Part shown: positions 29,579-37,143 of the stretch, piece by piece
Numbering within the stretch: the stretch's first letter is position 1
Layout: the number at the start of each line of letters is the position of its first letter
Position numbers and translations under genes: made by a program
Notes under the pieces: model-generated
The model's database searches: none
Seen by the model: the letters and a program-made list of their open reading frames with translations, nothing else
What the model was told of the DNA's origin: nothing
Source: Thalassoglobus polymorphus
Lineage (GTDB): Bacteria > Planctomycetota > Planctomycetia > Planctomycetales > Planctomycetaceae
Reading direction: 5' to 3'
Length of the DNA: 64,000 nucleotides
Assembly (NCBI RefSeq): GCF_007744255.1
Contig: NZ_CP036267.1
Coordinates: 2,359,500 to 2,423,499 of the forward strand

Positions 29579-29592
29579 TTCGGATGTCCGAA
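29579..29592. promoter_or_regulatory. Inverted repeat, candidate activator-binding site 1
   Basis: TTCGGA-TG-TCCGAA has perfect 6-bp arms with a 2-bp centre, about 178 bp upstream of the -12 element of the candidate sigma-54 promoter. That distance is typical for enhancer sites of Fis-type activators. Confidence 0.5.
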
Positions 29593-29610
29593 TAGGCGCC
29601 GCATTGCTGT

Positions 29611-29622
29611 TTCGGCGCCGAA
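29611..29622. promoter_or_regulatory. Palindrome, candidate activator-binding site 2
   Basis: TTCGGCGCCGAA is a perfect 12-bp palindrome sharing TTCGG...CCGAA with site 1. The two centres are 31 bp apart, close to three helical turns. Half-site-like GCGCCG motifs also occur at 29596, 29628 and 29735. Confidence 0.5.
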
Positions 29623-29749
29623 ATTGAGCGCCGGTTTCGTCGATGCTAGCATTGACGTGTTCGAATTTCAATTAAATAATTGTGGTAAGTCTAGTGTAAT
29701 CAGCAATATATGACATGAGTCGCCGAAAATGCACAGCGCCGAATGCAAT

Positions 29750-29765
29750 TGGCACGGGGAATGCA
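29750..29765 (+). promoter_or_regulatory. Candidate sigma-54 (RpoN) promoter
   Basis: TGGCACGGGGAATGCA matches the RpoN consensus TGGCAC-N5-TTGCA at every defined base except the first T of the -12 element. The GG and GC are correctly spaced. Transcription should start near 29776. It lies next to a sigma-54 activator gene and upstream of a structured RNA candidate and the PQQ-propeller gene. Confidence 0.65.
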
Positions 29766-29775
29766 TGATGTTTGA

Positions 29776-29906
29776 GTCAACCCCAACCATGCCCTTGTGT
29801 GATCTGGGTGTCCTTGTTTGATAGTTTGCAGCCAAACCCACTCTGCATTCAACCTCTTCTCCACGAGCGACAAACAAAGGACATCTTGATCCTCAAGGGC
29901 TTTTTT
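29776..29906 (+). ncRNA. Candidate structured small RNA ending in an intrinsic terminator
   Basis: Downstream of the sigma-54 promoter, nested complementary segments predict one long rod. GCCCTTG (29791-29797) pairs with CAAGGGC (29894-29900), GATC (29801) with GATC (29888), and TGTCCTTGTTTG (29809-29820) with CAAACAAAGGACA (29871-29883, one bulged A). Inside, GTTTG-CAGC-CAAAC (29824-29837) forms a tetraloop hairpin. Six T follow the closing helix directly (29901-29906), which fits an intrinsic terminator on the plus strand. The predicted transcript is about 130 nt. Short open frames in both directions cross it but look non-coding. It could instead be an attenuator in the leader of the gene at 30090. 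The start is inferred from the promoter; no RNA family is recognised. Confidence 0.55.
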
Positions 29907-29923
29907 CTTTCTTGTGGTCTGCT

Positions 29924-29951
29924 TTGCCACTTCTGCTGGTTGTGCCATAAT
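29924..29951 (+). promoter_or_regulatory. Weak sigma-70-like promoter before the PQQ-propeller gene
   Basis: TTGCCA (29924-29929) and CATAAT (29946-29951) are separated by 16 bp. This could give the gene at 30090 its own promoter, independent of the upstream RNA unit. Confidence 0.3.
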
Positions 29952-30089
29952 CTCGGCTGACTCTCAGGATTCAATCTTTCAGGTGCTTTCAGGTAAGCTG
30001 ATTTGGCGTCCTGGTGATCAGTTTTAGTTCTTTTCAGTCCTTCAGCTCCCTTTCAACTCTCACTTTTTGACCAAACAGCAAGGTTTGTT

Positions 30090-31304
30090 ATGAAGACTTG
30101 GCTTTGGGCAGTTTTTACGATTTGCTCGCTAGGACATCCTCTGTTTGGCGAAGAGTTGGCTCAAGATTGGAAGCAATGGCGTGGCCCTCATCGAAACGGA
30201 ACGGTGGAGGCCAGTTTCCGTTTCACAGCACAAAGTCGAATTGAGACGGTCTGGGAAGCAAATGTTGGGACCGGTTTTTCGTCTCCTGTCGTCTCGGCGA
30301 AACAACTTGTCGCAATGGGGAATGTTGATGACTACGATATCGTCACCGCTCTCGACGCTCAAACGGGCGAGAAAATTTGGGATTTCACATACGAATCACC
30401 CCTCGATCCCAACTTATTTGAAGGAGGGCCAACATCGACTCCGGCGATTAGCGGGGAGAAGGTCGTCTGTCTGGGGCGTCAGGGGCTTGTCCATTGTTTG
30501 TCTCTCAAGACTGGTGAACTGCTTTGGAAGTACGACATCGTCAAATCGCTGGGATACAACATTCCAACCTGGGGATTCGCCGGGTCACCGCTACTTTTGG
30601 ATGGACATGTTTTTCTAAACGCAGGCAGTCACGGCATTTGTCTGAATCTCAAGGATGGAGAGCTTGTTTGGGCCTCTTCAAATGACGAGGAGGCTGGTTA
30701 CTCATCTCCATTGCAACTTTTGGGCGAGCAGAGCAATAAGCTTCTCTTGATGAATGCAAAATCGTTAAACGCGGTCGACGCCAAGGATGGTGATTTACTT
30801 TGGTCGCAACGTTGGATCACTCGTTATGGCATTAACGCTGCCGACCCGCTGCTTGTCTCAGACGACAGCGTTCTTGTTTCATCTGGCTACGGTAAGGGGA
30901 CCGGACTGGTTCAATTCACCTCTGGGGAAGCTGAACTCCTGTGGAGAACTCGCGCCGTTCGAACTCAAATGAGCCCCGGAGTGCTTGTCAAAAAAGCTGT
31001 CTACGCCATTGATGGAGACGAGGGTGATTCGCCGCAACTCGTCTGCTTCTCTCCGATGACAGGAGATGTTTTTTGGTCACAGGAAGAGTTTGGAACAGGA
31101 ACGTTGATTGCTGCCAACGATCAAATTCTTGTTCTTGATGGATTGGGAGAACTGACGGTTTTCGAAGCGAATACCAAAGAGTTTCAGCCGATTTTGAACA
31201 AGAAGTTGACCTCAGGGAAATGCTGGACTCCAGTTGTCCTTGTCGGGAATCGAATCTATTCCAGAAATGCAGCTGGTACGGTTGTCTGCTCGGTTGTACA
31301 GTAA
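30090..31304 (+). CDS. Exported PQQ-type beta-propeller protein
   Basis: The 404-residue protein has a signal peptide (WLWAVFTICSLGHPLFG) and then the planctomycete-typical WKQWRGPHRNGTV. Repeating blades follow with the PQQ/quinoprotein repeat pattern (ALDAQTGEKIWDF, SLKTGELLWKYD, NLKDGELVWASS, DAKDGDLLWSQR, SPMTGDVFWSQE). These propellers resemble the BamB/quinoprotein fold, but I see no sign of dehydrogenase cofactor or metal ligands, so a structural or carbohydrate-binding role is likely. It lies downstream of the candidate sigma-54 promoter and RNA element. A TTGAG/CTCAA hairpin follows the stop but is weak. Confidence 0.8.
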   Translation: MKTWLWAVFTICSLGHPLFGEELAQDWKQWRGPHRNGTVEASFRFTAQSRIETVWEANVGTGFSSPVVSAKQLVAMGNVDDYDIVTALDAQTGEKIWDFTYESPLDPNLFEGGPTSTPAISGEKVVCLGRQGLVHCLSLKTGELLWKYDIVKSLGYNIPTWGFAGSPLLLDGHVFLNAGSHGICLNLKDGELVWASSNDEEAGYSSPLQLLGEQSNKLLLMNAKSLNAVDAKDGDLLWSQRWITRYGINAADPLLVSDDSVLVSSGYGKGTGLVQFTSGEAELLWRTRAVRTQMSPGVLVKKAVYAIDGDEGDSPQLVCFSPMTGDVFWSQEEFGTGTLIAANDQILVLDGLGELTVFEANTKEFQPILNKKLTSGKCWTPVVLVGNRIYSRNAAGTVVCSVVQ

Positions 31305-31518
31305 TATTTGAGTTTTGGCTCAATTTTCACTTTGCGCAGAATTCTTTGAGTATTTTCCAACGATTCAATGAGGAGCCTTCGTACATCTTTCAGGTAGACA
31401 TTTGTTGTGTTCGTGGGGAATTGATTCGATTCCAATCGGAAATTACCTCGAGCCTGAAAACGTCACAGTATTCCGCAAAATGTTGTGACTGAAACATCGT
31501 GTTCTCGAAAATGTTTTC

Positions 31519-31548
31519 CTGAAAATGTGTAGCGAAACACGGTATAAT
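31519..31548 (+). promoter_or_regulatory. Sigma-70-type promoter of the ECF sigma gene
   Basis: A perfect -10 TATAAT lies at 31543-31548, with CTGAAA (31519-31524) 18 bp upstream as a poor -35. The expected start, near 31555, leaves a leader of about 22 nt before the ATG at 31577. Confidence 0.5.
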
Positions 31549-31576
31549 TTGAGAGCGGTCGTATCGGGACGAAATC

Positions 31577-32185
31577 ATGAAGGCGAAGTCGTCACTCTCC
31601 TCCGAGTTTGAAGCTCTGGTCGAACAGGGGTCGCAGTCGAGCGATGCTCGTTTGGTTGAGGAATCCAAGAAGGGGGATCGTGATGCGTTCGGAGAGTTGG
31701 TCCAAAGATATGAGCGCCGTTTGCGCCGGGTGATTGGCCGATTTATCAATGATGCTGACATCATCGACGACTTGGCACAGGAAACATTTCTACGAGTTTA
31801 CGAGAAACTCGACCAATTCGATCCCTCCAGAAGGTTTTCGCCCTGGTTATTTCAAATCGGGGTGAATTTGACTCTCGATTATCATCGAAAGTGTAAGCGG
31901 CGAATCTGGGCAGTTCTGTTCACTGATCGAAGTGCAGACCGTTGGATCGAAGCGCCAGAGGCAGACCCTCGGCCGGTTCAGAATTTGCAGTTAGCGGTCC
32001 GGGCGACTATCAACTTGATTCCGGAAAAGTATCGAACAGTCCTAGTCCTTCGAGATATGGAAAATTTCTCGACATCAGAAATTGCAGCCATTCTTGATCG
32101 CAAGGAAGCCACAATTCGCTGGAGGCTCGCAGAAGCGAGGAATCGATTCCAGGAGCTCTGGGAAAAACGACAGCGAAACGAATGA
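31577..32185 (+). CDS. ECF-family RNA polymerase sigma factor
   Basis: The protein has 202 residues. Sigma region 2 spans about 35-105, with DAFGELVQRYERRL, the core-binding DIIDDLAQETFLRVYEKL, and the -10-recognising FSPWLFQIGVNLTLDYHRKCKRR. Region 4 spans about 135-190 (LIPEKYRTVLVLRDMENFSTSEIAAILDRKEATIRWRLAEARNRF) with a helix-turn-helix. A 25-residue N-terminal extension precedes region 2. The next gene encodes a zinc-finger anti-sigma-like protein, so the pair probably forms a signal-responsive regulatory unit; the target promoters are not identified. Confidence 0.93.
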   Translation: MKAKSSLSSEFEALVEQGSQSSDARLVEESKKGDRDAFGELVQRYERRLRRVIGRFINDADIIDDLAQETFLRVYEKLDQFDPSRRFSPWLFQIGVNLTLDYHRKCKRRIWAVLFTDRSADRWIEAPEADPRPVQNLQLAVRATINLIPEKYRTVLVLRDMENFSTSEIAAILDRKEATIRWRLAEARNRFQELWEKRQRNE

Positions 32186-32287
32186 AACGACACAGAAGCG
32201 ATATCCAGTGTTCCAATTTTACGAAAGGCAATGGTTCGAAGTGCTGAAGCGTGTTGCTTACTTCTTCGAACTGACTGAGAGCAAATC

Positions 32288-32764
32288 ATGAACTGTCGCG
32301 ACTCAAAAGTGGCAATCGCTCTGCACCTTGGGCATGACGAGGCTGACCCATCTGATTGGGAACAGGCTCGGCGTCACGCTGCAACCTGCGATGACTGTCG
32401 TCAGCACTACAAACGACTGAAAAAGTCGATGAGTGTGCTTGAACAGGCTGATGATGAAGCTACGTATGAGGTTCAGGAAAGCCTGTGGCCGCAATTGGAA
32501 TCACGCTTGTCATCGATGCCGGGGCAAAAACGCGAACACAAACCTCGCTCATGGACGCCGTTTGTCTCCTTCACAATTGCCTGCATGCTCTTCTTGATGG
32601 TGTGGGCCAATCCGCCCCAAGAGCGACATCCCGGAAATCTCCAGAATCAGAATAGTAAAGGGATGAGTGCTCCCTTTACCGAACTCTTCCATCCTCATCC
32701 ACGTGATGCTGACTCGGAGAAACATCGGGAATCTCCAAAACCAGTGCGGGAGGAGAATCTCTGA
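32288..32764 (+). CDS. Zinc-finger anti-sigma factor, membrane-bound
   Basis: The 158-residue protein starts with MNCRDSKVAIALHLG and carries the ZAS-type motif HAATCDDC (His-x3-Cys-x2-Cys) near residues 30-37, as in anti-sigma factors that bind ECF sigma factors through a zinc-stabilised helical domain. One membrane helix (FVSFTIACMLFLMVWA) is at about residues 93-108, and the C-terminal tail of 50 polar residues would be periplasmic. It lies 102 bp downstream of the ECF sigma gene in the same direction, which supports a cognate pair. No sensory domain is visible in the short tail. Confidence 0.8.
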   Translation: MNCRDSKVAIALHLGHDEADPSDWEQARRHAATCDDCRQHYKRLKKSMSVLEQADDEATYEVQESLWPQLESRLSSMPGQKREHKPRSWTPFVSFTIACMLFLMVWANPPQERHPGNLQNQNSKGMSAPFTELFHPHPRDADSEKHRESPKPVREENL

Positions 32765-32795
32765 CGCAGATTCGGAGAGAGATTCGGAAGATGCC

Positions 32796-32827
32796 AAAAA
32801 CGCCCTGATCTCGTCAGGGCGTTTTTT
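32796..32827. terminator. Bidirectional intrinsic terminator
   Basis: AAAAACGCCCTGA (32796-32808) pairs perfectly with TCAGGGCGTTTTT (32814-32826) across a 5-nt loop. It separates the anti-sigma gene from convergent proA. Confidence 0.93.
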
Positions 32828-32860
32828 ATTGGCGTGTGGAATCAGAGTCGGGAATCAGTT

Positions 32861-34117
32861 CTATCTGATCTGTCCGTTACCGTGTGCGATGTATTTGTAG
32901 CTGGTCAATTCCTTGAGGCCGCACGGGCCTCTGGCGTGGAATTTGTCGGTGCTGATTCCGATTTCTGCTCCCAGTCCAAATTCCCCACCGTCGTTGAATC
33001 TCGTGCTGGCATTTACGATCACAGCGGCGGAGTCAACCTCAGCTGTGAATTGCCGCGATGCATTCAAGTTTGTTGTGACGATCGCATCTGTGTGGTGCGA
33101 ACCATATTCGTTGATATGAGAAATCGCATCGTCGATGTTTTCAACAACCTTCGCAGAGATCGTCAAAGCGAGATATTCTGTGCGGTAGTCTTCATCAGTC
33201 GCCTGGATCGCTGAGGGGATTTTCTCGCAAACTTTTTTGTCACCACGGACTTCAACCCCCTGCTCGACCAAGGCTGCTCCTGCCATTGGCAAAAACTTAT
33301 CGGCAATCGCAGAATGAACCAGGAAAGATTCGGTTGCGTTGCAGACTCCGGGGCGATGGCACTTACTGTTGATCAGAATCTTTGTTGCCATCTCCAAGTC
33401 AGCAGATTCGTCGACGTAGACGTGACAGACTCCGTCAAAGTGTTTGATGACCGGCATTGTTGCTTCACTGGCAACACGCTCAATCAGTGACTTGCCGCCC
33501 CGAGGAATCGTGACGTCAATCTGGTCGTTCATCGTCAGGAAATGACCGACAGCGTCGCGATCGGTTGTTTCGACAAGTTGCACGGCATGCTCTGGGAGGC
33601 CTTGCTCTATGAGCGTTGATTTCAGCAGCTTGTAGATGGCAATGTTGCTGTGAAATGCCTCTTTGCCACCTCGAAGGATGACGGCGTTTCCACTCTTCAC
33701 GCACAGTGCAGCCGCGTCGGCAGTTACGTTGGGGCGAGACTCATAAATGAAGAAAACGACGCCTAACGGCACACGGACCTGTGTGACCATGAGCCCATTC
33801 GGGCGAGCTTGGCTGCCGATCACATCACCGATCGGGTCTTGGAGAACGGCAACTTCCTCGAGCGCCTTCGCTATCCCTTCAATGCGCTCTTCGGTTAAAC
33901 GCAGCCGATCAATTTGGGCTTCCGTTTGGCCGTAATCGGGGGCTTTCGCTAAGTCTTTTTGATTCTCAGTGATTATTTGAGAAGTTTGTTCCCTGAGTCG
34001 CGAGGCAGAAAGTCGCAGCCATTCATTTTTCTGATTACCAGTTGCGACAGCCAGTTTTCGGGAAGCCTCTTTGGCCTGTTTTGCGACACTTCGGGTGTAT
34101 GTTTCTAACTCGTTCAT
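32861..34117 (-). CDS. proA: Glutamate-5-semialdehyde dehydrogenase (gamma-glutamyl phosphate reductase)
   Basis: This 418-residue aldehyde-dehydrogenase-fold enzyme reduces gamma-glutamyl phosphate with NADPH, the second step of proline synthesis. It has [39 protein letters not shown] (cofactor domain), [13 protein letters not shown], the catalytic C259 in GVCNATES, and the C-terminal [22 protein letters not shown]. Length is typical. proB is not nearby. The ATG at 34117 gives the normal N-terminus. Confidence 0.97.
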   Translation of the reverse strand: MNELETYTRSVAKQAKEASRKLAVATGNQKNEWLRLSASRLREQTSQIITENQKDLAKAPDYGQTEAQIDRLRLTEERIEGIAKALEEVAVLQDPIGDVIGSQARPNGLMVTQVRVPLGVVFFIYESRPNVTADAAALCVKSGNAVILRGGKEAFHSNIAIYKLLKSTLIEQGLPEHAVQLVETTDRDAVGHFLTMNDQIDVTIPRGGKSLIERVASEATMPVIKHFDGVCHVYVDESADLEMATKILINSKCHRPGVCNATESFLVHSAIADKFLPMAGAALVEQGVEVRGDKKVCEKIPSAIQATDEDYRTEYLALTISAKVVENIDDAISHINEYGSHHTDAIVTTNLNASRQFTAEVDSAAVIVNASTRFNDGGEFGLGAEIGISTDKFHARGPCGLKELTSYKYIAHGNGQIR

Positions 34118-34471
34118 CGATTTCTTCTGTCTATCGCTTCGTTTTGAAGCATCGGAAAACGTTTGATCGCTGACGTTTGATGGGAAATAACGTTTATGGA
34201 GGGCAAATAGATCAATTCGCAGATTCCGCTCAGCGTGGAAGAATCTTCACCGAAAGTCTATGGAACTTACTTGAGTCTGGCAAAGGGGCATCTCAGAGTT
34301 TGTGGTTTCCTTCTGGAATGGGCCTCTCTTTCCAGCGTCGAGAAAGCTGGTCGCTGTCTCTGGGAATAGAGCGTCCGGGCAGTCTGGGGGCTTTCGAGGA
34401 CTCTTTTTGAATTCTACAGGCACGAACTCAACCGGAAAAATTAAAACACGTCAATAATAATGGAAAACTGG

Positions 34472-34499
34472 TATCGGAGGAATCTGAGCCCTTCCGATA
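34472..34499. promoter_or_regulatory. Inverted repeat upstream of the halogenase gene
   Basis: TATCGGA (34472-34478) and TCCGATA (34493-34499) are perfect complements separated by 14 nt, 78 bp before the ATG at 34577. It could be a regulator site or a leader hairpin. The rest of the 459-bp divergent region between proA and this gene shows no gene that I trust. Confidence 0.4.
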
Positions 34500-34576
34500 T
34501 ATTGATCTAATATGAGGTTTGCGTTTGAATGGAATCATGTGGAACACCACCACAACGAGGAAAAGGTTTCCGATCG

Positions 34577-35668
34577 ATGAACTTGGCTCCGAAACTCCGT
34601 CCGCTTTGGCAACGAATGATTATTGTCCCTGCTTTAGGGATGCTGCTGGTCTATAAAGCACTACATCTTCCGAGTTCAATTCTTCCTAGAGATATCCGGT
34701 CGATCGTCACGAATTGGCACTACGCTCAATTCTGGATGTTGATCAAATCCGGGCTCACTCGGACTTATATTGACGAGCCATGCAAGTTCCGGATGCCAGA
34801 AAAAGTCGCGGCGAAAGCGGAAGTTGCCCCGGAGTTTCAGTTTACCGAAGAGCAATTGCGATCGTTCTACGAGAACGGTTTTATCGGACCTATTGACGCT
34901 TTCTCTCCGGAGGAGATGAAAGAGTTTCGCAACGAAATGCTCGCTGTGGAAGACGAAGTTTCTCCGACTTACGGATTCAAGACTCCACGTGATCCGCATT
35001 TTGACATGCCGAAGATTTGGGAGTACATGAAAAGTCCAGCGATCACTGAGCGAGTTGCTCAACTCCTTGGTCCAGATTTGCTTGTTTGGAGAAGCCAGCA
35101 TTTTTACAAAGGACCGGGGGCTGCGAGTATCCAGTGGCATCAGGCGAGTACCTTCATGGTGGAAGACTATCTCGACCCGGCGATTTTTCCAAAGAATCTG
35201 GATGAGATGTACCAGCTCACTGTCTGGGTTGCCGTTGATGATTCAACTTATGAAAACGGTTGCATTGAGTTCATCAAAGGATCTCATGAACAGATTCGCA
35301 CGATCAAATTTGGTGGTGAAGAAGGCTTCTACAAAGCGAATTTTACGCTTGAGCATGACTATCCAGAAGATCGTGTCGTGAAGGTTCCTGTCAAAGCTGG
35401 TCAGTTCATTATCTTCACCGAACGATGCATTCATGGTTCGGGACCAAACACGACTGATCGACACCGACTTGCGTTCAATATGCGAGTGATTCCTACCGAC
35501 GTTGCCGTTTATACCGACAAAGAAAAGTATCGGTCGGTCTATAATGGTGGGAAGTATTCGTTGAAGAACTGGGGCGTGTCATTGCTCCGTGGCGAAGACA
35601 AGCATCAGCTCAGCCGAGTCCGTCAGCCTGCCGAACTTCAACCGGTCGAACAGCGAAAGGTCGCATAA
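34577..35668 (+). CDS. SyrB2-like non-haem Fe(II)/2-oxoglutarate halogenase (PhyH superfamily), candidate
   Basis: The 363-residue protein has a hydrophobic N-terminal segment (MIIVPALGMLLVYKAL). Residues from about 85 on follow the chlorinating-enzyme branch of the PhyH family (SyrB2, CytC3). They share the opening FTEEQLRSFYENGFIGP and SPEEMKEF, then LLGPDLLVWRSQHFYKGPG and the iron motif WHQASTF. Here the facial triad reads His188-Gln-Ala190. Ala replaces the carboxylate ligand of dioxygenases, as in SyrB2 (His116/Ala118), where chloride fills the vacant site. The distal His is probably H286 (RCIHGSGP), and Arg303 or nearby fits 2-oxoglutarate binding. The substrate is unknown; no carrier protein or NRPS adjoins. 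AGGAAAAGG lies 10 bp before ATG 34577; ATG 34529 is the alternative. Confidence 0.75.
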   Translation: MNLAPKLRPLWQRMIIVPALGMLLVYKALHLPSSILPRDIRSIVTNWHYAQFWMLIKSGLTRTYIDEPCKFRMPEKVAAKAEVAPEFQFTEEQLRSFYENGFIGPIDAFSPEEMKEFRNEMLAVEDEVSPTYGFKTPRDPHFDMPKIWEYMKSPAITERVAQLLGPDLLVWRSQHFYKGPGAASIQWHQASTFMVEDYLDPAIFPKNLDEMYQLTVWVAVDDSTYENGCIEFIKGSHEQIRTIKFGGEEGFYKANFTLEHDYPEDRVVKVPVKAGQFIIFTERCIHGSGPNTTDRHRLAFNMRVIPTDVAVYTDKEKYRSVYNGGKYSLKNWGVSLLRGEDKHQLSRVRQPAELQPVEQRKVA

Positions 35669-35687
35669 CTCCTCTGTAATCGAGCCG

Positions 35688-35718
35688 TTTGCTCTACCGT
35701 GTGCCCGTGATGAATACA
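35688..35718 (-). repeat. Family A repeat, right-end fragment
   Basis: GTTTGCTCTACCGTGTGCCC followed by GTGATG is the minus-strand right end of family A (CACGGGCACACGGTAGAGCAAAC). It lies 20 bp after the halogenase stop and supplies one arm of the adjacent hairpin. Confidence 0.55.
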
Positions 35719-35738
35719 AACTCATCGCGGGCAAAATT
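35703..35738. terminator. Hairpin between the halogenase gene and folC
   Basis: GCCCGTGATGA (35703-35713) pairs with TCATCGCGGGC (35722-35732), 11 bp including one U-G wobble on the plus-strand RNA. AAAATTCTT follows. It is a weak intrinsic terminator for the halogenase gene on the plus strand. Confidence 0.5.
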
Positions 35739-35739
35739 C

Positions 35740-37143
35740 TTAAGGATGCTCTGCCAACTTCCAGGCTTTTCCAATTTCCGCTGCAAGGAAGAATGAGCCT
35801 GTTGCGCAGATTAAATCCTGAGGCGAGACTGAGTTGAACGCCTGCTGTAATGCCGATGTTGGACTTGGAGAAGTCGAAAATGGCGTTGTCAGAATTCGCT
35901 GGGCGATAGCTTCCAGATCGTCAATCGGGATTGCTCGCGGGTTCTCCTGATAAGCGGTGAGAATGAACTCGTCGAAAAGGTAATCCAGCGATCGGAGAAG
36001 TTCCTCGCAATCTTTGTCTCGCGAGGAGGCAAACAGACAGATCTTTCTGCGAGCCGGAACTGGTTTGAGCGTTTCACAAAGTGCCTGGATGGAAGCCGGA
36101 TTGTGAGCTGCATCGATGATAAGAACCGGCTTGCGATTGATGAGTTCGACTCGTAATGGAATTCTCGCAGAAAGCAGGCCCTCTCGCAGCTGGGACTCTG
36201 AAACGTGAATTCCCTGATCCTTCAAACTCATGACCGCGGCAACCGCTAACGCAGCATTTCTTGTCTGATGCTCGCCAGGCATGCTCAGTTGAAGATCTTT
36301 GAATGATGTTTCGCCATGTTCAAAATCAAAACTCCAGCCGGGGAGAATGAGTTCGCTGTTGTGGTCTGGCGGAGAGGCTGTGGTCTTCAATTCTCGCCCC
36401 AGTTGCAGGATCGGTGAAGCCTGAGAGTCAGCGACTTCGTGGATGACTGCAGCCGCTTCAGGGTGAAGGACTCCGCTGATCACCGGGATCTGGTGTTTAA
36501 TGATGCCGGCCTTCTCTCTTGCGATCAGTGCTTCGGTTCCACCCAGCAAGCGCGTATGGTCTTTGCTGATACTCGTGATGATCGAAACTAATGGATGGCA
36601 GATGTTGGTTGAATCGAGTCGGCCGCCGAGCCCGACTTCAATGACCGCCAAGTCAACTTGCTGCTTCTTGAAGTGCAACCAACCGGCTGCGGTCGCCAGT
36701 TCGAAGAAAGTCGGGCCTCCGGAGGCTTCAAGATCCATCTCTGCTGTGACACGCTGCAGCTGTTCGATGATAGAATTAAAATCTTCTTCACTCGGGAGCA
36801 GACCATTGACTGTGAACCGCTCTTCAAAGCGATGAGCATGCGGGGAGGTGAAGAGTCCGACCTTGAGGCCGGCGGTTTCCAAAATTTGTGCCACCATTGT
36901 GGCAGTCGACCCCTTCCCTTTTGAGCCGGCAATGTGAACACACGAGAGATCGTTTTGCGGATCACCGATGCGATGGAGTAGCGACTGCATACGTCCCAAC
37001 CGAAATGATTGCGGACCACTTGCAAGATCTGGACGACGTTCGTAGTTGATTCTGCCAAGGAGGAAATTGATTCCCTGCTCGTATCGAGCGGAGACCTCTT
37101 CGGAGTCTTGTCGTTGTGAACGAGTTGTCGAGCTTTCAGTCAC
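35740..37143 (-). CDS. folC: Folylpolyglutamate/dihydrofolate synthase
   Basis: This 467-residue Mur-ligase-fold enzyme adds glutamate to dihydropteroate and to folates. It has the ATP loop GSKGKGST (residues 73-80), the FolC signature LFTSPHAHRFEERFTVNG, the GLGGRLDSTN loop with metal-binding residues, SISKDHTRLLGG, and the C-terminal DAAHNPAS with the carboxylate/glutamate-binding region. The frame opens with GTG at 37143, and no ATG lies between it and the conserved N-terminal domain, so a GTG start is likely. It is convergent with the halogenase gene. Confidence 0.95.
   Translation of the reverse strand: MTESSTTRSQRQDSEEVSARYEQGINFLLGRINYERRPDLASGPQSFRLGRMQSLLHRIGDPQNDLSCVHIAGSKGKGSTATMVAQILETAGLKVGLFTSPHAHRFEERFTVNGLLPSEEDFNSIIEQLQRVTAEMDLEASGGPTFFELATAAGWLHFKKQQVDLAVIEVGLGGRLDSTNICHPLVSIITSISKDHTRLLGGTEALIAREKAGIIKHQIPVISGVLHPEAAAVIHEVADSQASPILQLGRELKTTASPPDHNSELILPGWSFDFEHGETSFKDLQLSMPGEHQTRNAALAVAAVMSLKDQGIHVSESQLREGLLSARIPLRVELINRKPVLIIDAAHNPASIQALCETLKPVPARRKICLFASSRDKDCEELLRSLDYLFDEFILTAYQENPRAIPIDDLEAIAQRILTTPFSTSPSPTSALQQAFNSVSPQDLICATGSFFLAAEIGKAWKLAEHP

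Noticed and set aside
29700-29948. Minus-strand open frame of 82 codons crossing the sigma-54 promoter and RNA candidate
   Set aside because: It has no recognisable domain and no ribosome site, and it overlaps strong RNA structure with a plus-strand T tract. Coding use is unlikely, though a gene remnant cannot be excluded.
34177-34410. 77-codon open frame between proA and the halogenase gene
   Set aside because: No family resemblance, no ribosome site, and composition like the surrounding non-coding DNA.
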